Source of the DNA: Loripinus fragilis
Lineage: Eukaryota; Mollusca; Bivalvia; Lucinida; Lucinidae
Direction: 5' to 3'
DNA length: 64,000 nucleotides
NCBI GenBank assembly: GCA_964019695.1
Contig: OZ026517.1
Span: 52,879,672-52,943,671, forward strand
The position numbers and the translations under genes are program-made. Position 1 is the stretch's first letter, and every line of letters begins with the position of its first letter. The notes beneath the pieces are model-generated. The model did not search any database, was not told the DNA's origin, and worked only from the letters and a program-made list of their open reading frames with translations. This document shows, piece by piece, positions 53,480-64,000 of this stretch.

Positions 53480-53688
53480 AAGGGAGCGCAGTGGCTCAGT
53501 GGTAGAGTGCTTGACTTGAGACCGAAGGGCCGCCGGTTCGAGCCTCACCGGCGTCACTGCATTGTGGTCCTTGAGCAAGACACATTTATCCTAGCTTAGT
53601 ACTGGTTCAACCCAGGAAGACTCATCCCTATATAACTGAAAGATTGTTGATGGGACGTAAAGAATCAAATCAAACAAACTAACAAAAA
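53480..53688 (+). mobile_element. SINE-2, complete, plus orientation
   Basis: 209 bp between the 12-bp duplications ACAAATATTAAT (53468-53479, 53689-53700). Head GGGAGCGCAGTGGCTCAGTG, A box TGGCTCAGTGGTAGAGTG, B box GGTTCGAGCCT, body CACTGCATTGTGGTCCTTGA, tail GGGACGTAAAGAATCAAATC then AAAC-rich. Best reference copy of the family. Confidence 0.93.
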
Positions 53689-54104
53689 ACAAATATTAAT
53701 CCTATGAAAACCATTCTTGTCAAGACAAAGTAGATGCCATTGGGTGATTTGAGACTTCTTGTGGGGGAAGGGGGGAATGATCTCCACCTCCCTCCCCCTA
53801 TTGCTGTTTTCATGAAATAGTTTATTGTTAACTTTGATGCACTGGTAATCCTTATCACCTTCTTGTTATTTTATCTACAGTTAGAATTAAGTGAAACCAG
53901 TTTAATAATGACAGGGTCAAAAAGAATGTCTTTCTGTCACAATGACCACAGAACAGTCTAAAAGTACAAGCACTACCCGGGCCTGGCAGGCATCCAATCC
54001 CTGGGAGAAAATCTATTGCCGCCTATATAAAAACATTTGACAAATATAGAAGAAAACCAGTATAACACAGCCCAAGCAGAAAACCCCATCTCTAGACACG
54101 GAAT

Positions 54105-54240
54105 TTTTCTCAGACAAAAAATTGATGATATTTCACTTATTTCTCAACAAAAACATTTGTTGTGGTACTCATTTGAAGTGTCTCAATGAGATGCTTCAAA
54201 TGAGTACCCACAGCATATGTTTTCGTGGAGAAATAAGAAA
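54105..54240. mobile_element. MITE, TGGGTGCTC family variant
   Basis: ACTCATTTGAAGTGTCTCAA meets GATGCTTCAAATGAGTACCC; arms TTTCTCAACAAAAACATTTG and ATGTTTTCGTGGAGAAA. Confidence 0.7.
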
Positions 54241-54590
54241 GTTTGCCACCTGAATTACTTGATTATCAAGGGCAATGCCGTAGAATAACCTATTATCTGT
54301 GTTTATATTATAGATCATTTTATAAGATTACACATCAAATTTACATTTAAAGGACAAGCACTTAATGTTAATTCCTCATTATTTACATTTTGCAACTGTT
54401 CAAAGATCTATTCACTCACTGTTCAATTTAAGCCGATATGTTTGTTCAAATGTTCCGATAAGGTCAAATTTCTTGACATATTTCATGGGTATGAAGGACA
54501 TATACAGTCAAAACAAATTGAAAATTTCTAATAGATACTTTAAGTCCATATTCTGAATACTCCAGTATGCCTAATCATAGTTCCAGTTAA

Positions 54591-54851
54591 CCCTTTACTC
54601 CATGGGCTATTTTCAGATTATGACATCATCTTCAAATTTTAGACAACATTGAAAAAATTCAAGAAAAAGTTAAGTTTAGTTTTGAATACTTTTGAAAATA
54701 TTACGGAAAATGGAGCATTTGCTCTTTTCTTTTGAAAATATTATGGAAAATGGAGCATTTGCTCCAAAAGAGCAAATGCTCCATTTTCCATAATATTTTC
54801 AAATACTTGATATTTCAACAGCGTCAAAAGGCGTTATTATGGAGTAAAGGG
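54591..54851. mobile_element. TTAA-flanked MITE, GAGCAAATGCTC core
   Basis: TTAA at 54587-54590 and 54852-54855. Ends CCCTTTACTCCATGGGCTAT and ATTATGGAGTAAAGGG. The segment ATGGAGCATTTGCTC is duplicated inside. A truncated second copy starts directly at 54856. Confidence 0.82.
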
Positions 54852-55329
54852 TTAAACCCTTTACTCCATAATAACAGCTTTTGATGCCTTTGAAATATCA
54901 AGTATTTGAAAATATAATAAGCAAAAAATTTTAGAAATTGAGAGTAAAATTGTTATTTTTTTTTCTTATCTATCCCTTTTAACAGGCGTTTTGGTTTGAG
55001 GAGTTTTATACTGTTTTTCATTTGATTATGTTTACATTTCCACTGCTCGTCTTCAAATGAACCTTTACATTTCAATTATTGTTCATACCTTCATGAACGA
55101 ATAAATTTAAGTCATGGTCGCATACACACCATTTCGGTGGACCAACGTCAACGCCATCCAATTACGTTGTTTGTTTGCTGAGGTTTAACATGTATTGCCA
55201 TAATGTTAAGCGCAAAAAATTTGGCTATTCCGAAACCTCTGTTATGTCTGAATTAATTCAAAATATGGTATCTGGAAAAACAGCCAAATAAGGTGAAAAT
55301 TGAAAACTGATACTTGATTGATAATATAA

Positions 55330-55470
55330 CATGTAAACATGTTAATATAAGTAATAAATTCAATGTTTTTGCTCTGTTCATGGAATCATAAACACATTAG
55401 GTCTCTTGCAAAGTATGTCAACTTTGCAAGAGACCCCAAAAATTGAATATATTTCTTAAATGGTAACATG
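55330..55470. repeat. Hairpin, AGGTCTCTTGCAAAG arms
   Basis: GGTCTCTTGCAAAGTATGTC meets ACTTTGCAAGAGACC, with outer AAATTCAATGTTTTT / AAAAATTGAATATATTT. Related to 22226-22660, which also shares the flanking ATAAGTAATAAATTCAAT-type lead. Confidence 0.7.
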
Positions 55471-55744
55471 CAGCAAAATAAGATTCAAAGCATCAGGCTC
55501 TTCCAATGAACAAAACTGTTTTTGCATTTTAGCAATCGGGGTAATATTGCAAGGTATTTCATGACATTGAGAATCAAACTACTTGCAGTATATATTAGAT
55601 GTTTGTAATGACTGCATGCTGGTAACCTTTGCAGGCAGAATGGGCCCAGTTCTGGCCAAACAAAAAGGTTGCGCCTGACCTGGACCCAAACTGTTTGACA
55701 CTTTACTGGTACATGTATTCCTTCGTAAAAAGTTGATTTAAACA

Positions 55745-56690
55745 AGTTGGCCCAGAGGAACCTTAAGCCATAACCTGAAATTTGCTGGCCCCTTTAAGGA
55801 CCACAACAAAAAGTTACAGTCACCAATACTCAAAACCCTAGGTGCAATAATTTAAAACAAGAAGATTTTTTATCTTTTATTTTAATAAACCTGTGATCCA
55901 GGGGGTGGGCCTTTATTTTGCCCCAGTGCCATAATCTGAACAAATTTGGATTTAGTGATGCTACATATCAAATATCAAGGCTCTAGGCTTAGTGGTTTCA
56001 GGCAGAATGATTTTTTTAATGTTTTCCATATATAAGCCCATGTAAAACATGTGACGCCCGGGATGGGGTCATAATTTGAATAAATTGGTAAAGGTCCACT
56101 AGATGAAGCTACATACCAACATCAAGGCTCAAGGCCTTGTGGATTCAAACAAGAAGAATTATTTTTTTTGTTTTCCCTATAATAAGCCTATGTAAAACAT
56201 ATTACCCCCGGGGTGTGACATTTTGGCCCCAGGTTGCATAATTCGAAAGAACATATTGGTAAAATCCACTAGATGATGTTACATATCAAATATTAAGGCT
56301 CTAGTCTGAGCCTTGTGGTTTCAGACAAGATACTTCATGTTTTCCCTATAAACCTATCAAAAACATGTGACCCAGGTGTGTGGCCATTTTTGGCCCCAGG
56401 CATAATTTGAACAAAATTGGTAAAGATCCACTAGATGATGCTACATACCCAATATCAAGGCTCTAGGCCTTGTGGTTTCAGACACTGTCAAGAAGATTTT
56501 TAAAGTTTTCATCTTGAAAATCTATTTTTAGCCTGTGGGACATGAAAAGGGTCAATATAAGGATCATTCCTGCAAAGTTTGGTCAAAATCCAACCAGAAA
56601 TGTCCTTTTAAACATTTGTTGACGACGCACGATGGACAACTGCTGACAGACATTCAACTTTCACAATAGCCCACCTTGAACCCTAAAGGC
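55745..56690. repeat. ~150-170-bp tandem repeat element
   Basis: About five diverged units with CACTAGATGATGCTACATA, TATCAAGGCTCTAGG (55978, ~56127, 56297, 56458) and CCTATGTAAAACATGTGAC. Ends in GACGACGCACGATGGACAAC. Probably the tandem core of a non-autonomous transposon; boundaries not set. Confidence 0.7.
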
Positions 56691-56699
56691 AACAATAAA

Positions 56700-57050
56700 G
56701 CATGACATGCTGAGTTTGGCCATAGAGTTTTATCTATTATAAATTGGTACTATTAAATATGCAAGAAACAAAAGCTTCACTCCTTTAAATATTGCAAGAA
56801 TTTATATCCTGGAGATTTCTTTTTATCAATCTTTCGTCCTATTGAATAATTAACCGTTAAAACCACCAATTAAAAACGGCAACAGACGATACATCTGGAG
56901 AATTTTAGTGGTGCCATGGGTTGATTTTCAGCCACTCAAGTTGCACAAGGTTCCATTTATTCAAAGACATCTTTATAGAAAAGGTGAAAAAATTGTGCAT
57001 CTTGATCAGCTGGCTAAATCTAGATCAAAACTGTTTTCATGGGTTAACTC
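56700..57050. other. No gene recognised
   Basis: AT-rich spacer. Confidence 0.4.
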
Positions 57051-57057
57051 TTTGCCT

Positions 57058-57256
57058 ACTGGGTAATTTTGCATGTTTTTTTGTCGTCTGCTGATTTTTT
57101 TTTAAAATCAACTTTTACGAAAAATTCTTTCAGGAATTAACACCACAAAGGGGTCAAACAGTTTGGATCCAGATCAGGCCAGACATTATGTTGGGCCTGA
57201 TCTGAGTCTAAACTGTTTGCAAAAGTAATCAGCTGACGACACTAGCAGGCAAAGGG
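57058..57256. mobile_element. TTAA-flanked MITE, GATC core
   Basis: TTAA at 57054-57057 and 57257-57260. Ends CTCTTTGCCTACTGGG and CACTAGCAGGCAAAGGG; core GGATCCAGATCAGGCCAGAC meeting GTTGGGCCTGATCTGAGTC. Confidence 0.82.
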
Positions 57257-57418
57257 TTAAAACACCTACACCAAACCAACCTGCCTTTGGAATGAAAGAT
57301 AATACAAAGACAAAAGTATGAATTATGTTTATAATCTATCCCTCTATTGTGTTTCTCAATAGTCTAATTAAAATTGTGCCTAGTAATTGTACTACATATA
57401 ATTATGCCAAAATTTTAA

Positions 57419-57622
57419 CTCTTTGCATGCTGGGAAATTAATCATGATATTTTGCCGTCTGCTGATTTCTTTCAAACTCTCAACTTTTTCAAAAAGTTCT
57501 TTCAGAAATGTATGTACCATCAGAGCATCAAACATTTTGGATCCAGATCAGGCCCGACAAAATTGTCGGGCCTGATCTGGATCCAAATTGTTTACAAGGT
57601 TATCTGCAGACGACAGTAAGAG
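57419..57622. mobile_element. TTAA-flanked MITE, GATC core
   Basis: TTAA at 57415-57418 and 57623-57626; core GATCAGGCCCGACAAAATTG meeting TCGGGCCTGATCTGGATCC. Confidence 0.82.
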
Positions 57623-57889
57623 TTAATTACAAATGTACTATTTCGCATGATCATGAAAAAACAAGCCAGCTCATGAGATATTGGCTGGTTTAAACTGCAG
57701 TGCAGAGAAGAGTTAAAGGAGTCTGCACTACTATGGTACCAGTGAAAGTTTAAATCATATTTGTTTCCATCTGAGTTGCAGGCTTTATATCCTTTTATCA
57801 AAAAACGCTCATTATGAACAGAAAACTTTCAAGTCTGAAGTGACTTATAGGCCCATGCAGGCAGGTGTATTAATTATGTCCATTTATTA

Positions 57890-58900
57890 TCCCCACACTT
57901 TTTTAAAAAAGTGAAGGGGATATTGCAATCGCCTCCGTCCGTCCACCCATCCGTCCGTCCGTTATGCGATCTCCTCCTAAACCATTGGACGAAATTCAAC
58001 CAAATTTGGTGTGTGAGTTATTCACATGAATGGGGCGTGCAACAGCAAATTTGTTTTTGGCCACGCCCCCTGGGGCCCTGGAGAGGGGTCAAAAGGTCAA
58101 TTATCATTTAATTTCAATTACAAAAGTCAATTTTAAAGATTTTAATAACAAACTTTGTGTGTGTTCTCACAAATGAAAGATACAAAACATATCAGACGGG
58201 ATTTTCATTCTGTCGCCTGGGTCATGCCCCAGGGGTGGGACTTAGGGGTGCTGGGGGTGCCCAGGGGGTCAAAAAAAATGTTCAAACATGGTCATGTGGC
58301 ATATAAAATCGACGGGGATGACGAGCAGAAAAGAATGCAAGTAAAATTTTCACCCTAGGGTCAAACTGGCGCCTTGGGGTGAGGTCAAAAGGTCAAATAT
58401 CATTTAATTTGAATTACAAAGTCAATTTTAAAGATTTTTATACCAAACTTTGTGTGTGTTCTCACAAATGAAAGATACAAAACATATAAGAGGGGATTTT
58501 CATTCTGTTGCCTGGGTCATACCCCAGGGGTGGGACTTAGGGGCGCTAGGGGAGCCCAAGGGGTCAAAGAAAAATTTCAAACATGGTCCTGTGGCATATC
58601 AAATCGACTGGGATGATGAGCAGAACAGAATGCAAGTAAAATTTTCATCCTAGGGTCAAACTGGTGACCTTTGGGTGAGGTCAAAAGGTCAAATATTATT
58701 TAATATCAATTACAAAGTCAATTTTAAAGATTTTTATACCAAACTTTGTGCCTGTTCTCACAAATAAAAGAAAATACATTGAACAGAATTTTCATTCTAT
58801 TGCTGGGGTCATGCCCAAGGGGTGGGACTTGGGGGTGCTTGGGGGTAAAAAACTTTAGCGTGGGGATTTGCGATGGCGCCCCATCGACTGCGCATTCTAG
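57890..58900 (+). mobile_element. Helitron-like element, 1.0 kb, with tandem core
   Basis: Starts A|TCCCCACACTTTTTT and ends CATTCTAG|T. The hairpin CGATGGCGCCCCATCG lies about 10 bases before CTAG. AGCGTGGGGA near the 3' end is the inverse of the 5' tip. This 5'-TC / hairpin-CTRR-3' plan without target duplication is the Helitron hallmark. The interior has about 2.5 tandem units of ~295 bp (58150, 58445, 58740). No Rep/helicase. Confidence 0.78.
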
Positions 58901-59029
58901 TTCCCATTTGTATTACGATGTTACACAAGTCACTATAATAAAAGATTACTTTAATACTAACTTACTTGCAGTTTTTTTTCAGTGGGTCCCAGGTTACAAA
59001 TTATTTTGGGGTTTTTTGAGAGTAAAATC

Positions 59030-59150
59030 GTAATAATTTTCATATCTGTTAGTTTAAACATTTGTTTTTGGTGCTCAAAAGGACCATCTTATTATTGAGA
59101 TGGTTCTTTTGAGTACCCACAACATATGATTTGAGACGGAAGATTTTTTT
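59030..59150. mobile_element. MITE, TGGGTGCTCAAAAG family
   Basis: TTTTTGGTGCTCAAAAGGAC meets GATGGTTCTTTTGAGTACCC. Confidence 0.7.
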
Positions 59151-59154
59151 TTAA

Positions 59155-59790
59155 TTACACATTCCTTTGTGATAGTGTACTAATTCTTTGAAGTTCTGTG
59201 ATATGAATTTAATATTATTAAGATGTACAGATAAGATGAGACTCAAATAAAAAAAATATCTACCTATCTTCTATCTAAAAATCTGATTCAGTCTTGGAGT
59301 CAGTTTGTAACTTTGAATTCAATTTCAATTTCATTGGCGATTTGTTCATATAATTACAATTACATGCAAGAACTAAATGCAATTAAGTTAGTTACAATCT
59401 TATGCCCCCAACTCTAAGGTAATTCCCTCAATGATGAATTTTAAGAGTCTGGTGACTCTCATGCATTCCCCTGTTTTGACAAGAAACTGTATACCCGGTT
59501 ATTAACTGAGTTTACGTCAATAAAACACATTTCTGTTTCCGTTCTGTTCCTGTGATAAGGGCTCTGAAGCGTTTGTATAAAATAGGGGTCCTCTTGTGAA
59601 TCATACATCAAAGCAGATAATGATGAGTGACTTTTCATTTAGAAGAACATGTATTTTAAAATTCATAAAAACATCAAATACCCTATTGTTTATTTCTTTT
59701 CATGAAAAACAGTAAGAAAACAAAAGCTATTAACAATTTAAAAAATTCACATCTTTTTGAATCTACATTAATTTTGATGTTACAATACAT
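59155..59790. other. No gene recognised
   Basis: AT-rich; no exon, including no convincing first exon for CEP97. Confidence 0.4.
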
Positions 59791-59793
59791 GTA

Positions 59794-60365
59794 TAGTAAA
59801 ACCTGTGTAAAAAGGCCACTCTCAAAAAGACTGAAAATTGGTTTTCAAGAACAATCATAGCTTAATGCAGGTCAAAAGTATTGCAGAATGCTCCAGGGGT
59901 TCTGCAATACCTTTGACCTTCATTAAGCTACCATTTGTCATTAAAGCTGCATACTCTGTAACTATGAACATTTTTCGAAAAAAATTATTTTCTTTTTAAA
60001 TCATTTGTAAAAGTAGAATTAAGCTATGTTTTCACAATAAAAATGTTCAATACAGCTGAAAACTGCATGGAAAAGTAAATTTTCTTATCAAATAGGTGTG
60101 TTTTTCTCTTGTTAGGAATTATTTGCGTCCCTCCAATAATTCTAGACCATTGAATTTTAACATAAATGCAATTGTTTTGATAGTGATAACTTGTTTAGAT
60201 TTACAAAAATGGTAAAATGTTTACCTGAATTTGAGTATTTTTACTGTGTTTTTGAAAAATAAAAACATTATCTTTAAAATTAGAAGATCAAAAGTTACAG
60301 ACTATGCAGCTTTAAGGGCTTTGTTTCGTCTATTTTTGAGTGGCTGTTTTACACATGTTTTACTG
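59794..60365. mobile_element. pogo/Tigger-like MITE split by a nested MITE
   Basis: Left end TAGTAAAACCTGTGTAAAAA after TA; core TTGCAGAATGCTCCAGGGGT then TCTGCAA; right end GAGTGGCTGTTTTACACATG then TTTTACTG. Interrupted at 59941. Confidence 0.75.
59945..60311. mobile_element. 367-bp nested TIR element, TTAA target
   Basis: Ends AGCTGCATACTCTGTAACT and AGTTACAGACTATGCAGCT (18 of 19 matching), flanked by TTAA at 59941-59944 and 60312-60315. AT-rich, non-coding interior. Confidence 0.88.
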
Positions 60366-60369
60366 TTCA

Positions 60370-61368
60370 TATATTACACTTAAAAAATCTTTATTGTATT
60401 AAGCTCAAGTTACTTTCTTCATAAGGACTCGGTGTTAAATATTTTCATGTTATCATAATTTTTAACAAGTTATATTTTGTTGTTCCATTAGGGATGAACA
60501 GCCCAGGGGTTCCAAACAGGGCTTGGGGAATCTGGTATTCAGTATCCTGCATCAGGATGTGTTATATTAAATTAACAAATTGATAAGTACTGTAAATTCT
60601 AAAATATTTGGGAGAATTTTAATTTCGCGAATAACGATAATACATATTTGCAGCGTTCAAAATTCGCCGCTGGGGCATGATTTACTGACATAAGTGACAT
60701 CACCATTTCGAGAGGGTTTTATTATGGTTTTATCTTTGTGAAACTTCACGGATTTGGGCAAAAATAAAAAACCCGCAAAAATGTCTGAATTTACAGTAAC
60801 ATAAATGATTGGGGTTGGGAAAACATTAAAAACTCACATAATCTTGGTTTTATCTTCATTTTAGCATCAGTAAACGACTTCATGAACATCGATGTAAAAA
60901 TCTTTATAACAACGCAAATCGGTTACATTTATCATATAGGAATAATTCCTCTATTCATCTAAAGTATATCTATTTACATGAACATACTCCTTCAAACTGC
61001 GAAAAAAGCAGATAATTATTCTTAACCTGGGGTGACACAATTTGCTTCATCGAATTGATATTTTTCTTGGCTTAAATCCAAAGTTTGTATTTATAAAAAC
61101 AGCTGGCGTAATGCCACAGTTGCTAATTTTCTATCAATCAATGATACAGTGTACCTAAACAGTTCAATGTCTGACAAAGATATTAGGTTTCTTCTTTGAA
61201 ACCCATGAAAAAGCAAAATGCATCTCTTCATTGGGCATGGTTATTAGTCTATGGGGAGTATATGTTTGTTTGCTTGTGTCCATCCATCAGTCCTTCAATC
61301 TGTCTGTCAGTCCATCCAAATTTCATGTCCAGTCCAGATTGTATAAGGACAGACCAAGTTCATTTAAC
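60370..61368. other. No gene recognised
   Basis: A possible repeat tail (GTAAATTCTAAAATATTTGG and AATGTCTGAATTTACAGTAA, inverted, 60590-60800) suggests a ~210-bp MITE. Otherwise nothing supported. Confidence 0.4.
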
Positions 61369-61373
61369 TTTAA

Positions 61374-61574
61374 CCCTTTTCATTCTGGATACGAGTAAAC
61401 AGGTACTTTGGCAAATTAAGTGTAAACCCAGATGAAATGCCGCTTAAGGATAAAAATAAGCTTCAGGGACAGAAAAACACCGTTTTTTAGAAATTTGACC
61501 GGCAACCCATTAAAATACAAAAACAGACTAGCCTATTCTGTACTGTATGGGATAATCCATCAGAATGAAAAGGG
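61374..61574. mobile_element. TTAA-flanked MITE
   Basis: TTAA at 61370-61373 and 61575-61578; ends CCCTTTTCATTCTGGATACG and ATCAGAATGAAAAGGG. Confidence 0.78.
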
Positions 61575-61579
61575 TTAAA

Positions 61580-62075
61580 CATTATTACTACTTCCCCCTG
61601 CCTGTCAGTCCGGGCCATTTCTTGATAGACCTAATTCATTTTAACTTTACATGATTATTAACCATAGCAGGGAGGTGTGTCCACAACTTTCAGGATCAAG
61701 ATCAAAACTCTGACTCAAACTGAGTCAGAAGCTGTACACTGTATCTGACAGCTTTTTGTTTCCGGGCCATACCAAACACTTAGTCTTAGTAATATTAAGA
61801 ATATATTGTTTGCACCGATAACAATACGAGGGGGCAGAGTCCCCAAGTACCAGTACAAACATTTTCTAAATATTTTGTATCAGTCCAACCAGAAACAAGA
61901 ATTTAAATTTCAAAAGTGAACTAATTTCATTCTTCCATGTTATCGATTAATTACCCTTCCTATGTTGCTGATAAGCCCTTACTGTTTAACCAAACATTTG
62001 AATTTCAAATCCTAGCATGTCACATGAAAAATTATTTGAATTCAGGAAAATTCTACTCTTGAGATTTTTGGACTT
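61580..62075. other. No gene recognised
   Basis: A TCTGACTCAAACTGAGTCAGA palindrome near 61710; nothing else supported. Confidence 0.4.
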
Positions 62076-62079
62076 ATTA

Positions 62080-63186
62080 TCCCCACGCTTTTTTAATAAA
62101 GCGTCGGGGATATTGCAATCGCCTCCGTCCGTCCGTCACGCTATCTCCTCCTAAACCATTGGACGAAATCCAACCAAATTTGGTGTGTGCGTTGCTCACA
62201 TGAATGGAGCGTGCAACAGCACATTTTTTGGCCCCGCCCCCTTGGGCCCTGGGGAGGGGCCAAAAGGTCAAATATCATTAAATTTCAATTACAAAGTCAA
62301 TTTCAAAGATTTTTTTAACCAAACTTTGTGTGTCTCCTCACACATGAAAGATATAAAACATATCATACAGGATTTTCATTTGGCCGCCTTGGTCATGCCC
62401 CAGGGGTGGAACTTTGGGGTACTGTGGGGGGAAATTCAACCAGATTTGGTGTGTGAGTTACTTACATGAATGGCACATGCACCGGTGACATTTTTTGGGT
62501 CCCCATCCCCTGTGGCCTTGGGGAGGGGCCAAAAGGACAAATATCATTAAATCTGAATTACAAAGTCAATTTCAAAGATTTTTAAACCAAACTTTGTGTA
62601 TCCTCTCACAAATGAAAGATATATAACATTTCAGACGGTATTTTCATTTGGCCGTCTAGGTCATGCCCAGGGGTGGGACTTGGGGGTACAGGGGGGTGGG
62701 GGGGGGGGGGGGGGGGTCATTTTTTTCCCCCGAAATTCAACCAGATTTGGTGTGTGAGTTACTCACATGAATGGCACATGCACAGGCACAATTTTTTGGG
62801 TCCCCAACCCCGGGGACCTTGGGGAGGGGTCAAAAATTTAATTTTCTGAACATGGTCATGTGGCATATCAAATTAAAGGGGATGAGCAGTAGACCAGGAT
62901 ACACGGAAAAATTTTAACCTACGATCAAACTGGTGACCTTGGGATGGGGTCAAAGGGTAAATTACCATTACCAACTGAAGTCATTGCCTCCTATACTTTG
63001 TCAAAATATTGTAAAGGAGAAGAACTTGATAAGCTTTTGCTTCCGTTCTAATCCTATTGTTTGTATGTTTGAAAATTGTATTGAATTGTATAAACTGATT
63101 TGAAATAAATATGTTAAAACCAATTACCATTAGATTTCTTTGAGAGCGTGGGGATTTGCGATGGCACGCCATCGAATGTGTTCTAG
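62080..63186 (+). mobile_element. Helitron-like element, 1.1 kb
   Basis: Starts A|TCCCCACGCTTTTTTA and ends GTTCTAG|T with the hairpin CGATGGCACGCCATCG upstream and the inverse AGCGTGGGGA. Interior units match 57890-58900 (CAATTACAAAGTCAATTT, CATGCCCCAGGGGTGG) plus a G-run at 62693-62717. About 140 bp near 62990-63130 look like a foreign insertion. Confidence 0.78.
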
Positions 63187-63189
63187 TTG

Positions 63190-63630
63190 ACAGTTATTGT
63201 ACATGTATATATGTGAGCAGAGAAGCGCTCAGATGAGCCGGAGCACTAGCGCCTTCCTTTCATGCACATGTAAGGAAGGGAAGTGTACAAGTCAACAGAA
63301 AATTTAAACTCCGCCTTCTTGCTAAGATATCTAGGTTTTATCATAGCTGTGGTTAATTCAAATATTTCACCAGCAATATCAAAAAAGAAAGATCTAGACC
63401 ATAATACAAAACTTTAACGTGAAAATTTACATAAAAATTTGCAGTCTGCATTAGCCATTGTAGCCATTTGCTACTAAAAATGCAGAGTGGCTACAAATAT
63501 AAATCAGCTAAAAGTACAGTCTAGGTGGTTCAAAAATTACATACATGTATCTGTGAAAAAGTGTATTTTGATCAGCTTTTGGATTTTACAATATTGCTTT
63601 TTTTATTCCGTCACTCTTTATTAGTGAGCC
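63190..63630. other. No gene recognised
   Basis: Nothing supported. Confidence 0.4.
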
Positions 63631-63638
63631 ATATTTAA

Positions 63639-63791
63639 CTCTTTGAATGCTGGATCTTTTTCAATACCATCAGGGTGTCAAACAGTTTGGACCCAGATCA
63701 GGCCCGACATTTTGTCGGGCCTGATCTAGGTCCAAACTGTTTGCAAAGGTTATCAGCAGATGATAAAAGTTGCCACTAGCTGGCAAAGAGT
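63639..63791. mobile_element. TTAA-flanked MITE, GATC core, short
   Basis: TTAA at 63635-63638 and 63792-63795; GACCCAGATCAGGCCCGACA meets TTTTGTCGGGCCTGATC; ends CTCTTTGAATGCTGG and CTAGCTGGCAAAGAG. Confidence 0.8.
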
Positions 63792-64000
63792 TTAATGCAG
63801 AACTTTTAGATACTACTTTCTGGCTAAAGCCTTTGCTAAAGTCAATTTCATTTGGCTCCAACCTTTTCCATTTAGCTCAAGTGTTGGCTACAACAAATTC
63901 TGAGCCAGGGTAAGCTCTGAGTCTGTGACCTTTACCTTGACATGACCTTGGGGAACAGGGATGGTACTGCATTCTGGTACTCCCATTTTACCTATTTTAG

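Noticed and set aside
53480..53560. A tRNA gene (A and B boxes visible)
   Set aside because: It is the head of SINE-2 with target duplication; many copies have the same body.
55053..55180. Possible ATG-containing first exon on the minus strand
   Set aside because: ATGAAG before GTATGA ends in phase 0, incompatible with the phase needed by the next exon, and there is no upstream support.
62697..62717. Poly-G run as a regulatory or quadruplex site
   Set aside because: It is inside a Helitron-like repeat unit and homopolymer length is prone to assembly error.
53033..64000. First coding exon of CEP97
   Set aside because: ATG-plus-donor candidates (near 55120, 59520 and 61050) end in the wrong phase or use poor donors, so none was called.

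Overview
The window looks like ordinary animal nuclear DNA. It is AT-rich, has long introns with GT-AG boundaries, has no prokaryote-style packed genes, and is saturated with short non-autonomous transposons, tRNA-derived SINEs and microsatellites. The density of palindromic MITEs, the tRNA-headed SINEs, the Crypton-like tyrosine recombinase and the Helitron-like ends all suggest a marine or freshwater invertebrate, most likely a bivalve mollusc. That is an impression from repeat style and protein content, not a database result.

One real gene is recognisable. On the minus strand between 53032 and 32892, eight exons with clean splice signals and matching phases encode about 267 residues: leucine-rich repeats followed by the conserved capping region of CEP97, a centriole and cilium regulator that partners CP110. 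The first coding exon and the exons after residue ~267 (IQ/CP110-binding part) are not identified. A few short, lower-confidence exon candidates lie further downstream on the same strand (28.7, 21.6, 19.4, 14.05 and 12.1 kb). Introns are 0.3-5.4 kb and packed with repeats. A SINE has landed exactly on one 5' splice site and duplicated it.

Layout. 0-2.4 kb: MITEs. 2.5-6.1 kb: a decayed Crypton-like tyrosine-recombinase element, split by a 1.5-kb (TAG)n array and by a SINE. 6.8-7.9 kb: a 37-bp minisatellite. 8-24 kb: hairpin elements, SINEs nested in SINEs, hAT-like and other MITEs, and a decayed 49-residue repeat coding segment. 24.8-28.1 kb: a 355-bp foldback with an inner perfect hairpin, a SINE/RTE composite, a mariner-like element and a second RTE tail with (GAT)n. 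31-32 kb: a 0.9-kb TIR element. 32.9-53.0 kb: CEP97 exons among MITEs, including a 1.6-kb element with seven ~190-bp tandem units and a 2.45-kb foldback element. 53-64 kb: SINE, MITEs, a tandem-repeat element, two ~1-kb Helitron-like elements and nested MITEs.

The dominant pattern is repeated, datable nesting of small elements. At least six insertions have readable target-site duplications: 12 bp at 5.3/5.6 kb, 6 bp at 15.7/16.1 kb, 5 bp at 24.8/25.2 kb, 16 bp at 25.5/26.3 kb, 13 bp at 33.5/33.8 kb and 5 bp at 48.6/51.1 kb. A large group of otherwise different MITEs shares TTAA targets and CCC...GGG ends around a changeable palindromic core. All family assignments are from reading the sequence; none was checked by alignment software.
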